Shown here: positions 51,701 to 64,000 of the stretch, piece after piece | Position numbering within the stretch: position 1 is the first letter of the stretch | Layout of the letters: every line of letters starts with the position of its first letter | Source of the DNA: Dipetalonema caudispina | Lineage: Eukaryota > Nematoda > Chromadorea > Rhabditida > Onchocercidae | Length of the DNA stretch: 64,000 nucleotides | NCBI GenBank assembly: GCA_013365325.1 | Contig: JABVXV010000173.1 | Coordinates: 62,001 to 126,000, forward strand | Reading direction: 5' to 3' | Translations under genes and position numbers: made by a program | Notes under the pieces: generated by a model | Told to the model about the DNA's origin: nothing | Databases searched by the model: none | The model's input: only the letters and a program-made list of their open reading frames with translations

Positions 51701-54700
51701 AACCACAATCTGCGACTGCAAATATAAAATACTTACTCCCAGTGCAAAATCTGTAGCATGCTCGAAATAAACAGTAAGCACACGTAATGTAGCATCGACA
51801 GCTCGTAAGCGTTCATGATCAGCAGCAGAGGCATAATATGGTTGAAAAAGCTGCAAAAATATATTCAACATTATTCAAGTTTTGAACGCTTATGTAATTT
51901 CATCCAAAAAACAATTTTTTTCTAATTTTCTCTGAAGTTACCGTGTGTATTTTCTGAAGAGGACAAAAATTTCTAAACTGTAATTCAAAACATCTCAGCC
52001 ACAGTTTACATTTCTTTCATCATTTACTAATCTTTCATTTTATGTTTCAAAATACGCTTATCAGTATAATGTTTTTACTGGCTCTGGTCGTATAAGAACC
52101 ATACGATCTTGGACTTGATATGGTACCGATACGGTTTTTCGTTACATATCTTTCTCTTCATGATGAATTCATTTTTTATCTAGAATTACGAAGTTACTTA
52201 ACTAAAAAATGTAACCTCTAAAAACTTACTAACTCAGCGATAGCAATTATCATACCATGATAACAGAAGTACAGGACTTAATCATGACATCAGAAACTAA
52301 AACTTAATTTATAGCAATTGGAACAATAATCTACTGTTCGCATTAACTTCTCTTACTGTCATAAACCCTAAATTTAAATTATTCAATTATAAAAACAACA
52401 TTACACACACTTTTAGCAAATGTGTAATAGTTCCAACGACTGCCTTTTTCTTGATTATTTGTTCGATTGCCACATGATATTGATTTACTGTAGCCTCCAT
52501 CATTGTTGAACTTTCATCATCGTCAATCTGCAAATCAACTCGTTCTGTGTAAATATGTAAAACATTTTTTCGCACCGTAACTTAAAGTAGAATCACATTT
52601 TCTTTTTCATTCAAGACTATCTAAGAAAATTTTGCATCACGAAAATTTATGCTTGATTATCGTTTCGAAAACGCATCAGAAGGCAAAATAATATTCAACA
52701 AGGCACAGGTTGTAATTTTCCAAAAAATTGGTAGCATTTTTGCCAAAATATAGGTTGGAATTTTGAGCCTATATTTTGTCAAAAAAGCTGCTTTAATTCG
52801 AATAAATGAACTTTTAATGTCAAAGAAGCTAACAGTTTTCAGTCCACTTCGTTCACGGCATAAAGGAAACGTATGATTTGTTAGGACATAACCAATCTGC
52901 CAGATGTCATCATTGGATATGGTTGGTTCTAACGCACTGGAATTATAACATTCAGAAAGATACCAGTCTTCATATCTTATGAAAAAAATCAAATTTTCAG
53001 CAACAATTATTCTATTCTTTATTGTTGAAGATAATATTTTACCAGAGTTTAATGAAGTGTAACATCGGTAATAGCAAAATCTTTTCCTAAGAATAATAAC
53101 TGGAACTATTAAACGTGAAAACTAAATATGTTGATTAAATTATTGGAATTTAAAAAAAAATGAAACTGTGACTAACACCAAAGCAGCGACTGCTTTACCA
53201 GCAATTAGTCTTATGGAATTCGATAAAGTTTCGGGTGATTCAAATTCAATATAATCCTGAAATCAAACAATTATGATGAGCAAGAAACTGTAATTCCAAA
53301 AAAGCAAAAAGGAATAATTTTTCGTAAAAATACTTCCTGAAATAAGCTGTTTTATCGGAACTACTGTACAACAGATAGCTGCATAGACAATATTTTTGCG
53401 CACTTTGTTCATTTACATATATAAACAGTTATGGACAGAAATGAAAGGGAGGAGTAAAAATAAATGACTAACTTTAATATGATTCAAAAGTTCCGTACGA
53501 CATTCCAAACGATATTCAGTTATGAGATGTGTCGGACTCACTGAGACCGCAATCAAGTATATTGTTTCCAATAAAGCTTCTCGAACAACCACTTCTTGCT
53601 AAAAGTTATTTCGCATGTATTCTAGGGTTATTCATTCACGTGAAACTGCCATTCCTTTTCACCCTTCATTTTTTCATTATTTTCCTTCCTCAAAAAATCA
53701 CATTTCATCCTGACCAACTGGTCACCCAGCCTAATAATAACAACACATGAAAAACGGCGATCATGACTACTTGTATCACATGGTACTAAATCACTACTTC
53801 GAAAAAAAAAAACTGAATTAATTTTAATCGTCAATCGTTTAAGGAAAATTCAATACATTAATTAATTAGATTATTAGAAATAGTAATCATTTAACTTTTA
53901 TTAATCACATGGAAAAAATGCTGTTAATTTGGATCAAAAAGCAATCTCTGAAGAAATTATTTATAAAAAACAATCTTTGCCTATTCGAGGCTAGATTTGA
54001 TAAAGTAAAATCCCAACCTTCGGATTTTCCAAATATCGTCGCAAAAATACAAGTACAGTCTGCTCCAGTCTTTGCGTGACTACATCTGTCGGACAGTAAT
54101 AAACTACATGACCTGAGAAATTTCACATATTTTTATGGCAGAAAGTGTATTACAACGTAACTTTTGCTCTTTTTTCTAAATTTTTCTAATAGAATATTTC
54201 AAAAAATGTTATACCATAGCTAAGCATGATTGTGGCACGCAAATTAATCATTTCTTGATCAGTGTATTGTTTGTACGGCATAGCATCCTAAATTTCTACA
54301 AGATAAGAGAGGAAAAGGATAAAAATTCAAAAAAAATTCTAATGTAAAAGAAATGTATGACTAATATGAAACAGTTATAGTTTTTAAGAAGATTTTCAAG
54401 AGACAGTAAATTTCAACTGACTATTTCTCTCAACATTTGAGAAATTTATCACCTTAATAAATCCAAATAATCCGGAACTTCTCTTCAAATTCTCCCATTT
54501 CGCAATATTTTCCAGTTCTGTGAGCACCAAATCCGTATGCGTGGTGGCGCAATAACCAACTGCTTGAGCACAACCTGTGCGTTCAGCTTGTTGTGCATGC
54601 AGTGTTGAACGGAAGAGCAAAACAAGGTGGTCAACAACAAAACTTGTATTTGTTGACATTGCCAAGGCACCACCGAGACACCGCATTAGAAATGCCTGAG

Positions 54701-57700
54701 AATCGACAATTATTTCAAAAATTGATCAGGAAAATTCGAAAAAGGTTTGGAGAATTGATCCTTTACCGATTTATTGCATAGTAATGTTACTAGTCTACAT
54801 GTAATGATAGCTACTTCGACTATAAATTATTAAACCTAAATTGAATTGAGCTACTACAATTTGTAGGATAGAACACATTACTCAGATAGTCGATAAAGGA
54901 TAGACGTCACTTACTTAAGAAACATCTATGAAGGAAGAGATGAAGTGGATGAATGTTCAAAACATATATATAGTAAGGGTGAAAATTTAACATTTTTTTT
55001 TTCAATGTTTCCTCCTGAGCAAGATAAGCTTTATTGTGATCCTAATTCTCGTGTACAAAAATGGAAATACTAACTTTTTCTTCAGGTGCATCACCATATA
55101 AATTGAATTGTTTCCCCATAGCAGCTGCTAATGCACATCGCCATTCACCATCGTTCACATTTCTCACACACAGATCTAATAAATCGAGTACATGTGCATG
55201 CCATCGTGCAATACGTGCAAGCCGAAGCTCGCAAACTGCACTACTACCACCTTCTATTGTATCGCTGAGTGTACCCGGTGGTGACAAACCTAAAATTAAC
55301 AAAACGAAATTAGAAATTAAATAAGGTAAAATAAATGTGAACTTGGAAGTTTACAAAGTTCTCAGTTTCGTGAAATATTTCTCAGGTTCCCTTGTCGCTA
55401 ATTAAAAAAAACATTCAAGTTATTCGGAACTGACTGGTTCTATCAACTTAAAATGCAAAACTGAAATACGTATGGAGCTCACTTTTCAGTACAACAAGCA
55501 ATTCATTGCAACGCTTTGGCAGAACATCTCGTAATGAATTATGAAACCAAGGAGCAAGGACACTTAGTAGCCGTAAAGCTTCTGTAGCTCGTTTTGACAG
55601 TACCAAACTTAGCGGTGCGTTATTCGTGCATGTTATAAGTCGCGAAAATACTTGAAGATTTCCGGCAACATGTGCTGGAAAGAATGGTAGTCACTAAAAC
55701 GATGATATTAATGTGATACATAACAAATCCTATTTTTCATCATATCGATCCAAATTCCTTATTTGCAACATATTTCATCAGCTTACCTTAATTCTAGCAA
55801 TTAATCTTTCTTATCGAAAACGCAATATATTATGCACTACTTACGATTATCAAAACCCTTCTCGAAATTCGGTTTTTCTCCTATTTCGATTGTTCGTTCA
55901 GCAAGAATCCTAATACACTTGAAGATATCTGTCAGCGCTATGTTATATTCCTGAGCGCAAATGAATTCAAATAAATATGGCCAAAGTAACTGCAATAAAA
56001 TAACATCAAGTTATTTCTGAATCAAATAATGGAGAAAAAAACAAAAAAATAAAGTGATTTTTCTAGAGAATGAAAGTATTAATACTGATAAAATCAATCC
56101 ATCCCAGTGAACCCATCGTAACCATCTTATCGCCACCAGTTAGTAATGGTGCAAGTATCACTAGGAATACAAGAAAAGTACTTTATCAGTAATCAGTCAT
56201 GAAAATTATGAGTATGGATGTTGAAAAAGCGCTTCACTCATATTACAAATATGAAACTTTCAATGTCCCTGTAGAATGTACACCGCGAAGTATTTGAAAC
56301 GTAATTTAATTGCACCTCAAAGTCTACCATTTTTCGTTACCATCATCGAAATTTCTCAATGGTACTTTAATATAATCCGATCAACTAACACTGTGAGCTG
56401 TTGAAGATGTTTTTGCTATCGTTTGCAACGCTTGTCCACACTGTGCTCGTAAATGTGCCGCACTATCTGCTGTTTCTATATCTGATGAGAAGAACGCCTT
56501 TTTAACCTAAAAATTATTAATCTATTGTTCTTTGGAACGAAAACTTTTTGGATTCAGAACATCCTTTATGCATATAATGATGGGAATATCTTAACATATC
56601 AAACCGTTCACATTGTCCTTCCCTTATTTTCTCTCTACTTTTGACAATCCAAGTTTTAAACCTTCAACTGCATTATTTTCGCTTTTTTTTCCATCAGTTG
56701 TTATTCAACCAAGTAATATTACTTGAGTAAGATTTGAAAGAATGTATGTGTTGCAAGCTGTCTACGTTAGTATATTTGCATATGGCTTAAATCAATTTTA
56801 ATATTCATAGAGAACAGTAATTTAAAAGAATTTCACAGCAGCTAAGTCTGTCAATTTGCCAAGAAAATAGAAGATTCCTCAATAGCGAGTTTAATCAAAA
56901 CTGGTAAAGGTCAATCAAACTAACACCGTTGGATAGGTTGACTCTCCGCAATATTTGAAAACTAAAAAGATGTCCTCTTTTTGTCCTTATATACTAAACC
57001 ATAGAAAATCATTCAGGAAATCAATCTTTTTTTACCAATGATAAAAAGGTTAAAGGTAAAAATAATCCTTTCTGTCTTCATAAAGTAAATTTCATATAAA
57101 AAAGATGAAATATGAAAACTAACCGTTTCACCGTCTTGAACGATAAGATTCTTTACCAAGAATATGATTACATTATTACCACCTTCCACATCTATATATT
57201 CATGATCAGCTAATGCCACACACAATTGACACATTGCCTTTTTAACCCGAATACTTAGCAATCCTTCACTACCAGCAAGTAACATTGGCTTTAAACCAAG
57301 AATTACCAATGAACGTTTGTCTTCCACATATGGTCCTAAATTTAATTTTGTGTTTAACGAAATTTTAATGAAATGTAAAGTACAACGTAGAAATTTTGCA
57401 AATATAATATTATAAAAATTCTTTATTCTGCCATAAAAAACCAGCCCTATTCATTTAATTTCTTCACTTCTGTTTAAAGTATCTCCTACAGTCTCGATAT
57501 AAAACAAATATCTCAATAATTCTGATATTCTCCTGCACGTATTTATCAGAATAAGTAAATGTATTTTTAAAAAATCATTTCGTATCTCTAAAGCAACAAT
57601 TTTCCTATGTAAATGTCCAAGCAATAAAGCCAAAATGCTAATTAATTATAACTCAACTTTATAATATAGAAATAACACTCCTTGCAAACAACTAATTTCT

Positions 57701-60700
57701 TAATTACTTGATCATATAAAAGAGATTTATTCAGGAGAAAGTTATGTACATTCAGCCATATGTGGTTTTACTTGTTCGTAATTCATCCTTCTTTGTCAGT
57801 TATTGTAAAAGTAAGATATGAAATGTTAAAATGTCTTAAATCACGTCGTTATTAAACTAATAAATGATCATTGAAAATACCAACAGATTGAAGCAATCTG
57901 AAAATACACTGATAATTAATTAAAATTACCAGATGAATTAAGAAGATGTCTGAGCACATTGATAGCACCCAGCTTTGAACTATCCTGTACATTTTGCATT
58001 TTGTGCAATAAGTAATATACTATTTTGTCGGCAAAACGTGTTGCTGAAATACAAGAAACAAATGTATAGGAATTGAAAATATACATACTCAAGCCAAGCA
58101 AAAGATATGCATGCAATTTAAATTTTTATAAAAAAAAAGATAGAAATTGTTGAGCATTTTAGAGAGGAATCTTTTACACAAAATTTGATTTTTGCTTCAT
58201 ATGTATAAATGATAAATTTACTAGGTTGAAAATTATGCAAAATTTGTTCTCTAATAATTCAATAACTGTTAGGAATGAAAAATCAAAATAAGATGGAGAA
58301 AGCAATGAATGCAAAGAGTTAAAAATTCCTTATAGGGGTGGCTACTTACAGAATAATAATGGAATAAGCTGTAATAGGGCGCGCCCATTCATGTAACGGG
58401 GATGCGATTCTAGAAATGAACTATCAAAGCAGGATTATCATATATGTTACATAAATAACAACGAAGCAATTTCCGTTAATTTTAAGAAACTAAAACTTCA
58501 TTGAACATATTTAAATGGCGGATGCAGAAATGCAGGCTGCATATCCATTTTCTAGTAAATCTTTGGTGATATAACTACTTACTATTAACCTCGTTAGTTT
58601 CTATTGTTTCGGTGATAAATTCCAGTGTAAATTACATGACCCCTTCCTATGTAGGTACTAAAAATAACAATCCAAAACCTTAGAATGCTTATCACAGTGT
58701 ATTTTATCAAATAAAAGTCGACTTGCCGCTGACTTTTCCAATTTTCATGAAAATTCAGAGTAAAAGTTAGAAAGCAGAAGGATACTTAAAAAATTCAAAT
58801 GACCTATAGTTTAGGGAGTTCGTTAAAGCCAAGCAGTTTCATCACAGCAAGGGATTAATGCTCCGAGAGATTTAAAAAATATGAATAGATGGATATATCA
58901 CAACACATATCACACGAATTCAAAAAGAAAAGCGTTCAAAGTATAAAAATACTTGTAGTGAATACTCAACGAAAGATTATTAAGATCAAAGAAAGCAAAA
59001 AATTAATTGCATTTAAAAAATTAATCATAATTAAACTAGAATAAAATTTTGACTTCTGCAAAATTTGCCAGTAATAGTTGTATTAAAGTAAAAATGGACA
59101 TAACAATTTCTAACCAGCAACATGAAAGCAACGAAATGCTTCGCTTTGATTACGCATTGAAATGTTTGAAGCGACAGTTTGTTCAGCAACGGAATATACC
59201 AAAGGGAATAACGCATTCAAGATATCTTCCAAATATGCATCTAATGGACAGTTTTCATCGGCACATGCCGATTCCAGAAAACGACACAAACCCTGCAGCA
59301 AGAGAGAAATCGGAAGAGAGACCAAATGAGAATTTAATAAATTTGAAAGATGTGAGTAATGTCATCAAGTAAATATTTTGATTATTCGACCATATTCTCA
59401 AAAAAAAGAAGAAAAAAAAAAAAGAAAAAAAAACGGGATGGAAATGGAAAAGATGCTACAGAACAAAATAAGCTACAATCAAAGAATGGACTGATACTTT
59501 TATTAGGGATAACAAATCATTATCTCGTTAGCGATAACATTCATTTACTAAACAAAATGAGAATAAAGGGTTAAAGTACCTGTGTAACAAGATGCTGATC
59601 AGTATTAATCTTCCGATGTAAGTTCAAAAACATTGGTATCAACCTTCTCATTTCATCTACTAAACGTTTTGGAGAAATCATTAGACATAACTCTCCGATG
59701 CAATTAGCAGCTTCCGCTCGTACCTAAATTTGAACTTATTTTCTTGGTGCATCATAGTGTAATAAATAGTTCTTTATAAAAAATTATGAAAATTTCATAG
59801 AACATCAGTTGCAATTACTGGTTCAGTTATTTAAGAATCAAATACATGGAGCTAACCAATTACTACGCATGAAATAAAAAAATATAACATTCTCGATACG
59901 TTTTTTTCCTTCCAGTGAAAAAATTTATTCCTCGAAAAAAAGAAAGAAAGTGTGAGATCACCTTAACGTCTTTAGCACTCAACCAACTGAATACTGGATC
60001 GTACGCCAATTCCATTTGGTCAGCATAATTCTTCTGGACAATTTTTGGTTCACCACATGTTTGACTTCTAGATTTCTTGAAAATAAAAATATCAGTTAAT
60101 AATCCAAACTAAATAAATTACTTGATACATGACGTTTATATCTCCTTTTGATGTCATTCAATTAAATTGATGAATGATTATGTCAAAATGTGACGACATG
60201 AGAGAAAACCACTTATTTATAACAACGAAAATATGCTGGAGATCTTCCCATCTCTGTATTTCGAAATGCCTGTAAGACATTACCCGCTTATCTTCAACAC
60301 AATCTTCACCATCACCATCAATATCGTCGTATTCGATTTTTGTGACAGCTGAAGCAGAAACATATTCACGAACTGATTCACAAAATGCCCGTAAAGCGTG
60401 TGCCCAAGCGTATCGATAGATATCCGTTTTGATCTGAGGTAAAACCGAAATCACACGTGATAGGATATCCGTCAGGAATGGCACGAATCCGACTGCTGCA
60501 AGAGTTCTTCAAATCCACTATTAACATATGATTTAATATCGCTAAGATAAATCTTTTGAAAATAATGAATGAAAATACAAGAATTGAAGATTTCATTGAA
60601 CTAGAACTAATGAAAATATGAGAAAATTCAATTTTTCACATTTCGTAATGTGTAATTCACCATTATGCTCGGCAACACTTGCTAGCGTCAAAACGATGTA

Positions 60701-62487
60701 TCGATGAGGTGAAGAAGTTTGGCCCGGTGGAAATTTCTGAAGTAATGCTTCCATTACATGTCCAACGAATCGACTTCTCTTTGCCAGAGTAACCAAAACA
60801 TTGCAAGCGGTTTGTGGCCAGTCATCGCTTTCCTGTATAATTGAAATTTGAACAGAGTTACCTATAATATAAGGTACCAAAAAACATACTTTTGGTAACC
60901 CATAATGCAAGAAAATTTAATCTGAAGAGTTAAGAATTAAATCTTAGTACACTTTTCAAGATATTACATCATGTATACCAAGGAGATATACAGACATTTT
61001 TAATATCCTGACTAGGGAAAAAGCGTTCAGAAACAAGCTCACCGTCGTGAAAAACACAAGTTTGAAGTACATAGCATTAATTAATTTAATCACCTGCGAT
61101 AAGGAATGAACCATTCTAATAGCATTACGCTGCTATACGAATACGAGGTCCTTATATTGTATGAGAAAATCATAAATTTAGATCATTTGATACTTATAAT
61201 GACGAAGAGGATTTAAATTTCAATTTTAATGCAATTTTGAAGACGGTGCCAATTTTCCGGACAAATAATAATTGCTTATTAGAAAACAATTCTGAAATAT
61301 ACCTTCGAAAGCGTCATTTCCTGTGTAACAAGATTTATGATCAGCAATGCCTGCTGCTCATCTAAATCTTGTGGCGTTTGATTATGTTCAAGAACTCGAT
61401 TTACTGTTGACAATACGAAAGCTCGATTTTGCCCTGTGAGCTGAAAACTGCGAAATGGAACAAAATTTAAATCTTAAATTTAGGAACGAATCAAAACTCA
61501 AAACTCAAGAATGGGTCGAAATTAGTGAACAAACAGACATTTACGAACAATAAAGAAGCAAACAGTATTTTTGATATCGATGATTTGAAAATGATCAATT
61601 ATGAATGGAAAGTTTAATACAACTTGTGAGCATCATAAATTTATTGAAACACTGGAGAATTTTCAAAAGAAACTAGCGGCATTAAAAAGTAAATGTGAAA
61701 GCGCAGTTGAGTAATTGTAAAAACGCGAGAAAGTAAATGAATCAAGCTGGAAATAAACTTTCCATATACCTTACTATGTTGCATCAAAAAAGTGTAGGCA
61801 GCGGAGAGAAAAACCGTAGGTTGTTCGATTCCAATTTTACTCAGCGATTCGGCAATATCTTCCCGAGCTCCCTCTCCATTACTTAATGTTACCGCACAAT
61901 CAAACATTGCCATCACCAAATCTGCAGAGATATGTTGAATTAAATCTTCATTGTTACACTACTTGTTATTTCAAATGGTGACAAATAACATTAAGTAACC
62001 AAACAAGTAAATAATAATAGCAATTAATCAGTTACAAGTAACAGATTGCAGTAAATGAGTGATATGCAAATAATAAATGTATAAATGAATAAGTAAAATC
62101 TACGATAATAAACAAATATGCAAGTTAACAAATAAGTAGACGAGTGATGAACAAATAACTGATTAATTAATTGGGGGCGAAAGGAGTGAAAATATATATA
62201 TATATATATACATATTTGTTTATTTATTTATAACATAACTAAAATTGATTAAACGAAGCGAAAATTGATCAAGGAAGGATTGAGTGGGTAATCAGTTTGA
62301 AATGGGTAAATAAATTATAAGTAAATGAATAAATCTCCAAGAGAACTCATATATTTTCTCACAGATTTATTCATTTACTTATAATTTACTTACGAAGAGA
62401 ACGATGAAATACACTAGTAAATCGGACAAATTTCATTAATATTATCATGGAATGTTTAGAAAAATTACCTTCCAAAGTTTGAACCAT
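45766..62487 (-). CDS. MROH1: Maestro HEAT-like repeat protein MROH1 orthologue
   Basis: MROH1 is a large HEAT-repeat solenoid; work in Dictyostelium linked it to lysosomes, but its function is poorly known. 39 exons in transcript order: 62487-62469, 61921-61770, 61440-61303, 60832-60661, 60495-60284, 60075-59962, 59723-59580, 59292-59115, 58409-58350, 58043-57930, 57335-57124, 56506-56392, 56160-56123, 55989-55845, 55674-55483, 55289-55075, 54695-54453, 54287-54215, 54112-54018, 53598-53473, 53256-53177, 52936-52834, 52527-52411, 51850-51737, 51440-51305, 51181-51057, 50831-50679, 50530-50373, 50103-49890, 49588-49471, 49278-49100, 48850-48708, 48611-48512, 48419-48297, 48040-47927, 47831-47682, 47178-47041, 46569-46401 and 45851-45766. 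It encodes about 1758 residues (human about 1640). Landmarks shared with human MROH1 are SSPHRYIVLTLASVAEHNAV, VPFLTDILSRVISVLP, LAYDPVFSWLSAKDVKVRAE, LLWPYLFEF and HERLRAVDATLRVL. It ends LLLKDHDIDVRLSTARAISC and a short tail. Exons 12-13 have weak donors. No catalytic domain is seen. Confidence 0.88.
62192..62210. repeat. (AT)n repeat in MROH1 intron 1
   Basis: A pure AT dinucleotide run of about 19 bases inside the first intron. Confidence 0.85.
62306..62393. repeat. 31-bp inverted repeat with 26-base loop in MROH1 intron 1
   Basis: The left arm at 62306-62336 (containing AAATTATAAGTAAATGAATA) is the reverse complement of the right arm at 62363-62393 with one mismatch. The pre-mRNA could form a long AT-rich hairpin. 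The arms share a theme with degenerate AAATAAGT-like repeats at about 61980-62160. Confidence 0.85.
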
Positions 62488-64000
62488 CTTATATCCTTCG
62501 TCAATTATTCTTTTCTATATAAAAATATCTGAAACAGAGAAAAATGATTTTTTTTTTTTTTCTAAATTCATCATACAATTCATAACAAACACATTGTTAA
62601 AAACTATTAATTAATTTCCGAAAATTTACTATCTTTTCTGATCGAATCTATTGAGCTAATTTCTTCAAGAAACGAAATTTTTCTTCTCTTACAAAATGTA
62701 GCATGAAGATCTCAATTACTGGATAATATTCACGACAACTTTAGTAAATTACAAATAAAAACATTAAATAATTTATTTCCGAACTATTACTTCATCATCA
62801 TCGTATCCCGATAGTGATAAAATAATCATATCAGAATAAATCTATATCATTTATCATAAAGAAATTAATCAATGGAGGAATTGATATCTTTCATTATGAT
62901 TGTACTAATATTCCAAATATATCCACCCATATACGGTAAAAATTGTAATTCAATTTTACTCACTGCTACTTTCCGTATTACATATTCCGCTTAATTTATA
63001 TTAAGTTATATATGGTAAGCCAACTTTTTGTAAATTAAATTACACAAAATTAAATCAGAAATCCAATTCTTATATTCATTTCATTTAACTTTAAATCATA
63101 TCTCAAACAGTCAGATTACTTTTTTCTCTATTACTCTCAATCTCTGTCACAATAACAAACTATAACTATTTCATCTATTTCCTCAACACTTTTAGATTCA
63201 TATCTTTAACATACACATTTCTTCTTTCTTCTCCAATATAGATATGAATCATTCATTCCTTTGCAATCTTTCTTAACCTCTAAAATACGAAATACATCTT
63301 TACTATTCCCATCATTCCCTCTTATCTATTTAGTTTCAACATAATCTTGTGTTATCTTAGATGTCTAACTAGTACTCTTTTTAAATCCTATCAATCCCTA
63401 ATTCTATAAAAGAAAGAAGAGAAGCACCTCATCCTTCTTCTTCTGTCAACCTCTCAATAAAACCAATACTATCACTACTTGCCAATCAAGGAAGCATATA
63501 GTCAACGAGCGAGCAATTTATGAAAATGTTAGTCTTAATGTAAGTACGTTAATGATCGGAACTTTCTTTTTTATTTGATCCACGTCAGGTCATATGTCAT
63601 CCATCAGTCATCATTGATAATTAATATATAGAAAAGGAAGAAGTGTACATGTACGTTATGTGATGTGGAATTCAAGTGCATATGTCAACAATAAGACGTA
63701 TAAGTAAAAGATTTGGGCGAATTTATTTCTAGATTAATGCTTACTGTTTTAAATTTAAGTTAGATGTTGAAATTTAGAATTTTTCTGCGTAATAAATTTT
63801 GGTAAGAAAAAAGTTACGTCCGTCAATTCCAAATTTTTTTACGAATTTTCTTCTCCCTTTGTAGACATTTTGTATGATGAATTCAAAAATAATGAAATAA
63901 CTGACAAAATTTTTTTTAAATTTTGTTCTGCAAAAAAAAATACTATTATGATTGGTTTTCAATGAGTATGTTTGAAACAAATTCGTAATTCTGATTATGT
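62488..64000. other. MROH1 upstream region and right window edge
   Basis: This is the promoter side of MROH1. From about 63090 to 63480 the plus strand is rich in C and T and poor in G. TATAAAAG is at 63405-63412. An ATG at 63520 starts MKMLVL and meets a GTAAGT donor at 63540, which could be the first exon of a plus-strand gene that leaves the window. Nothing else was recognised. Confidence 0.45.

Noticed and set aside
52657..52992. 111-codon minus-strand frame
   Set aside because: Only 52834-52936 is needed and in phase as MROH1 exon 22. The rest is intron that happens to lack stops.

Overview
The window is AT-rich eukaryotic DNA. Its genes have many exons, and introns end in TTTCAG/TTTTAG as is usual in nematodes. 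Protein matches, intron density and base composition fit a spirurid or filarial nematode; this is inference, not a species call. The genes below were built exon by exon from protein similarity. The stated exons splice at GT/AG sites and the reading phases add up across each gene.

Layout, left to right: the 3' end of a USP48-type deubiquitinase (+, ends 1587); mitoribosomal protein MRPS30/mL65 (+, 3213-6569); proteasome ubiquitin receptor Rpn10 (-, 8194-12077); ubiquitin-conjugating variant Uev1 (+, 13579-15258); a 34-exon BRWD/PHIP WD40-bromodomain protein (+, 17129-33048); the BBSome subunit BBIP1 (+, 36014-36562), tail to tail with mitoribosomal MRPS6 (-, 36599-37568); an unfamiliar EGF-like, single-membrane-span protein with two PPxY motifs (-, 39024 to about 42090); and a 39-exon HEAT-repeat MROH1 orthologue (-, 45766-62487). 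The last 1.5 kb shows only a TATA-like element and a possible first exon.

Four neighbours in the first 33 kb (USP48, Rpn10, Uev1, PHIP) belong to ubiquitin biology, and the PPxY protein looks like a ligand for WW-domain E3 enzymes. Two genes encode mitoribosome proteins. Whether this clustering means anything is not shown by the sequence.

The observations most worth a second look are: a near-perfect RFX/DAF-19 X-box about 310 bp upstream of the ciliary gene BBIP1; a 120-nt stop-free intron in PHIP that would insert a hydrophobic segment if retained; a tandemly duplicated 3' splice site in PHIP whose upstream copy would truncate the protein; a possible alternative N-terminus and a near-catalytic-site cysteine in Uev1; an upstream ORF ending in TAATG on MRPS30; and the EGF/PPxY membrane protein itself. 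I found no CRISPR array, prokaryotic island, rRNA, tRNA or intact transposon.
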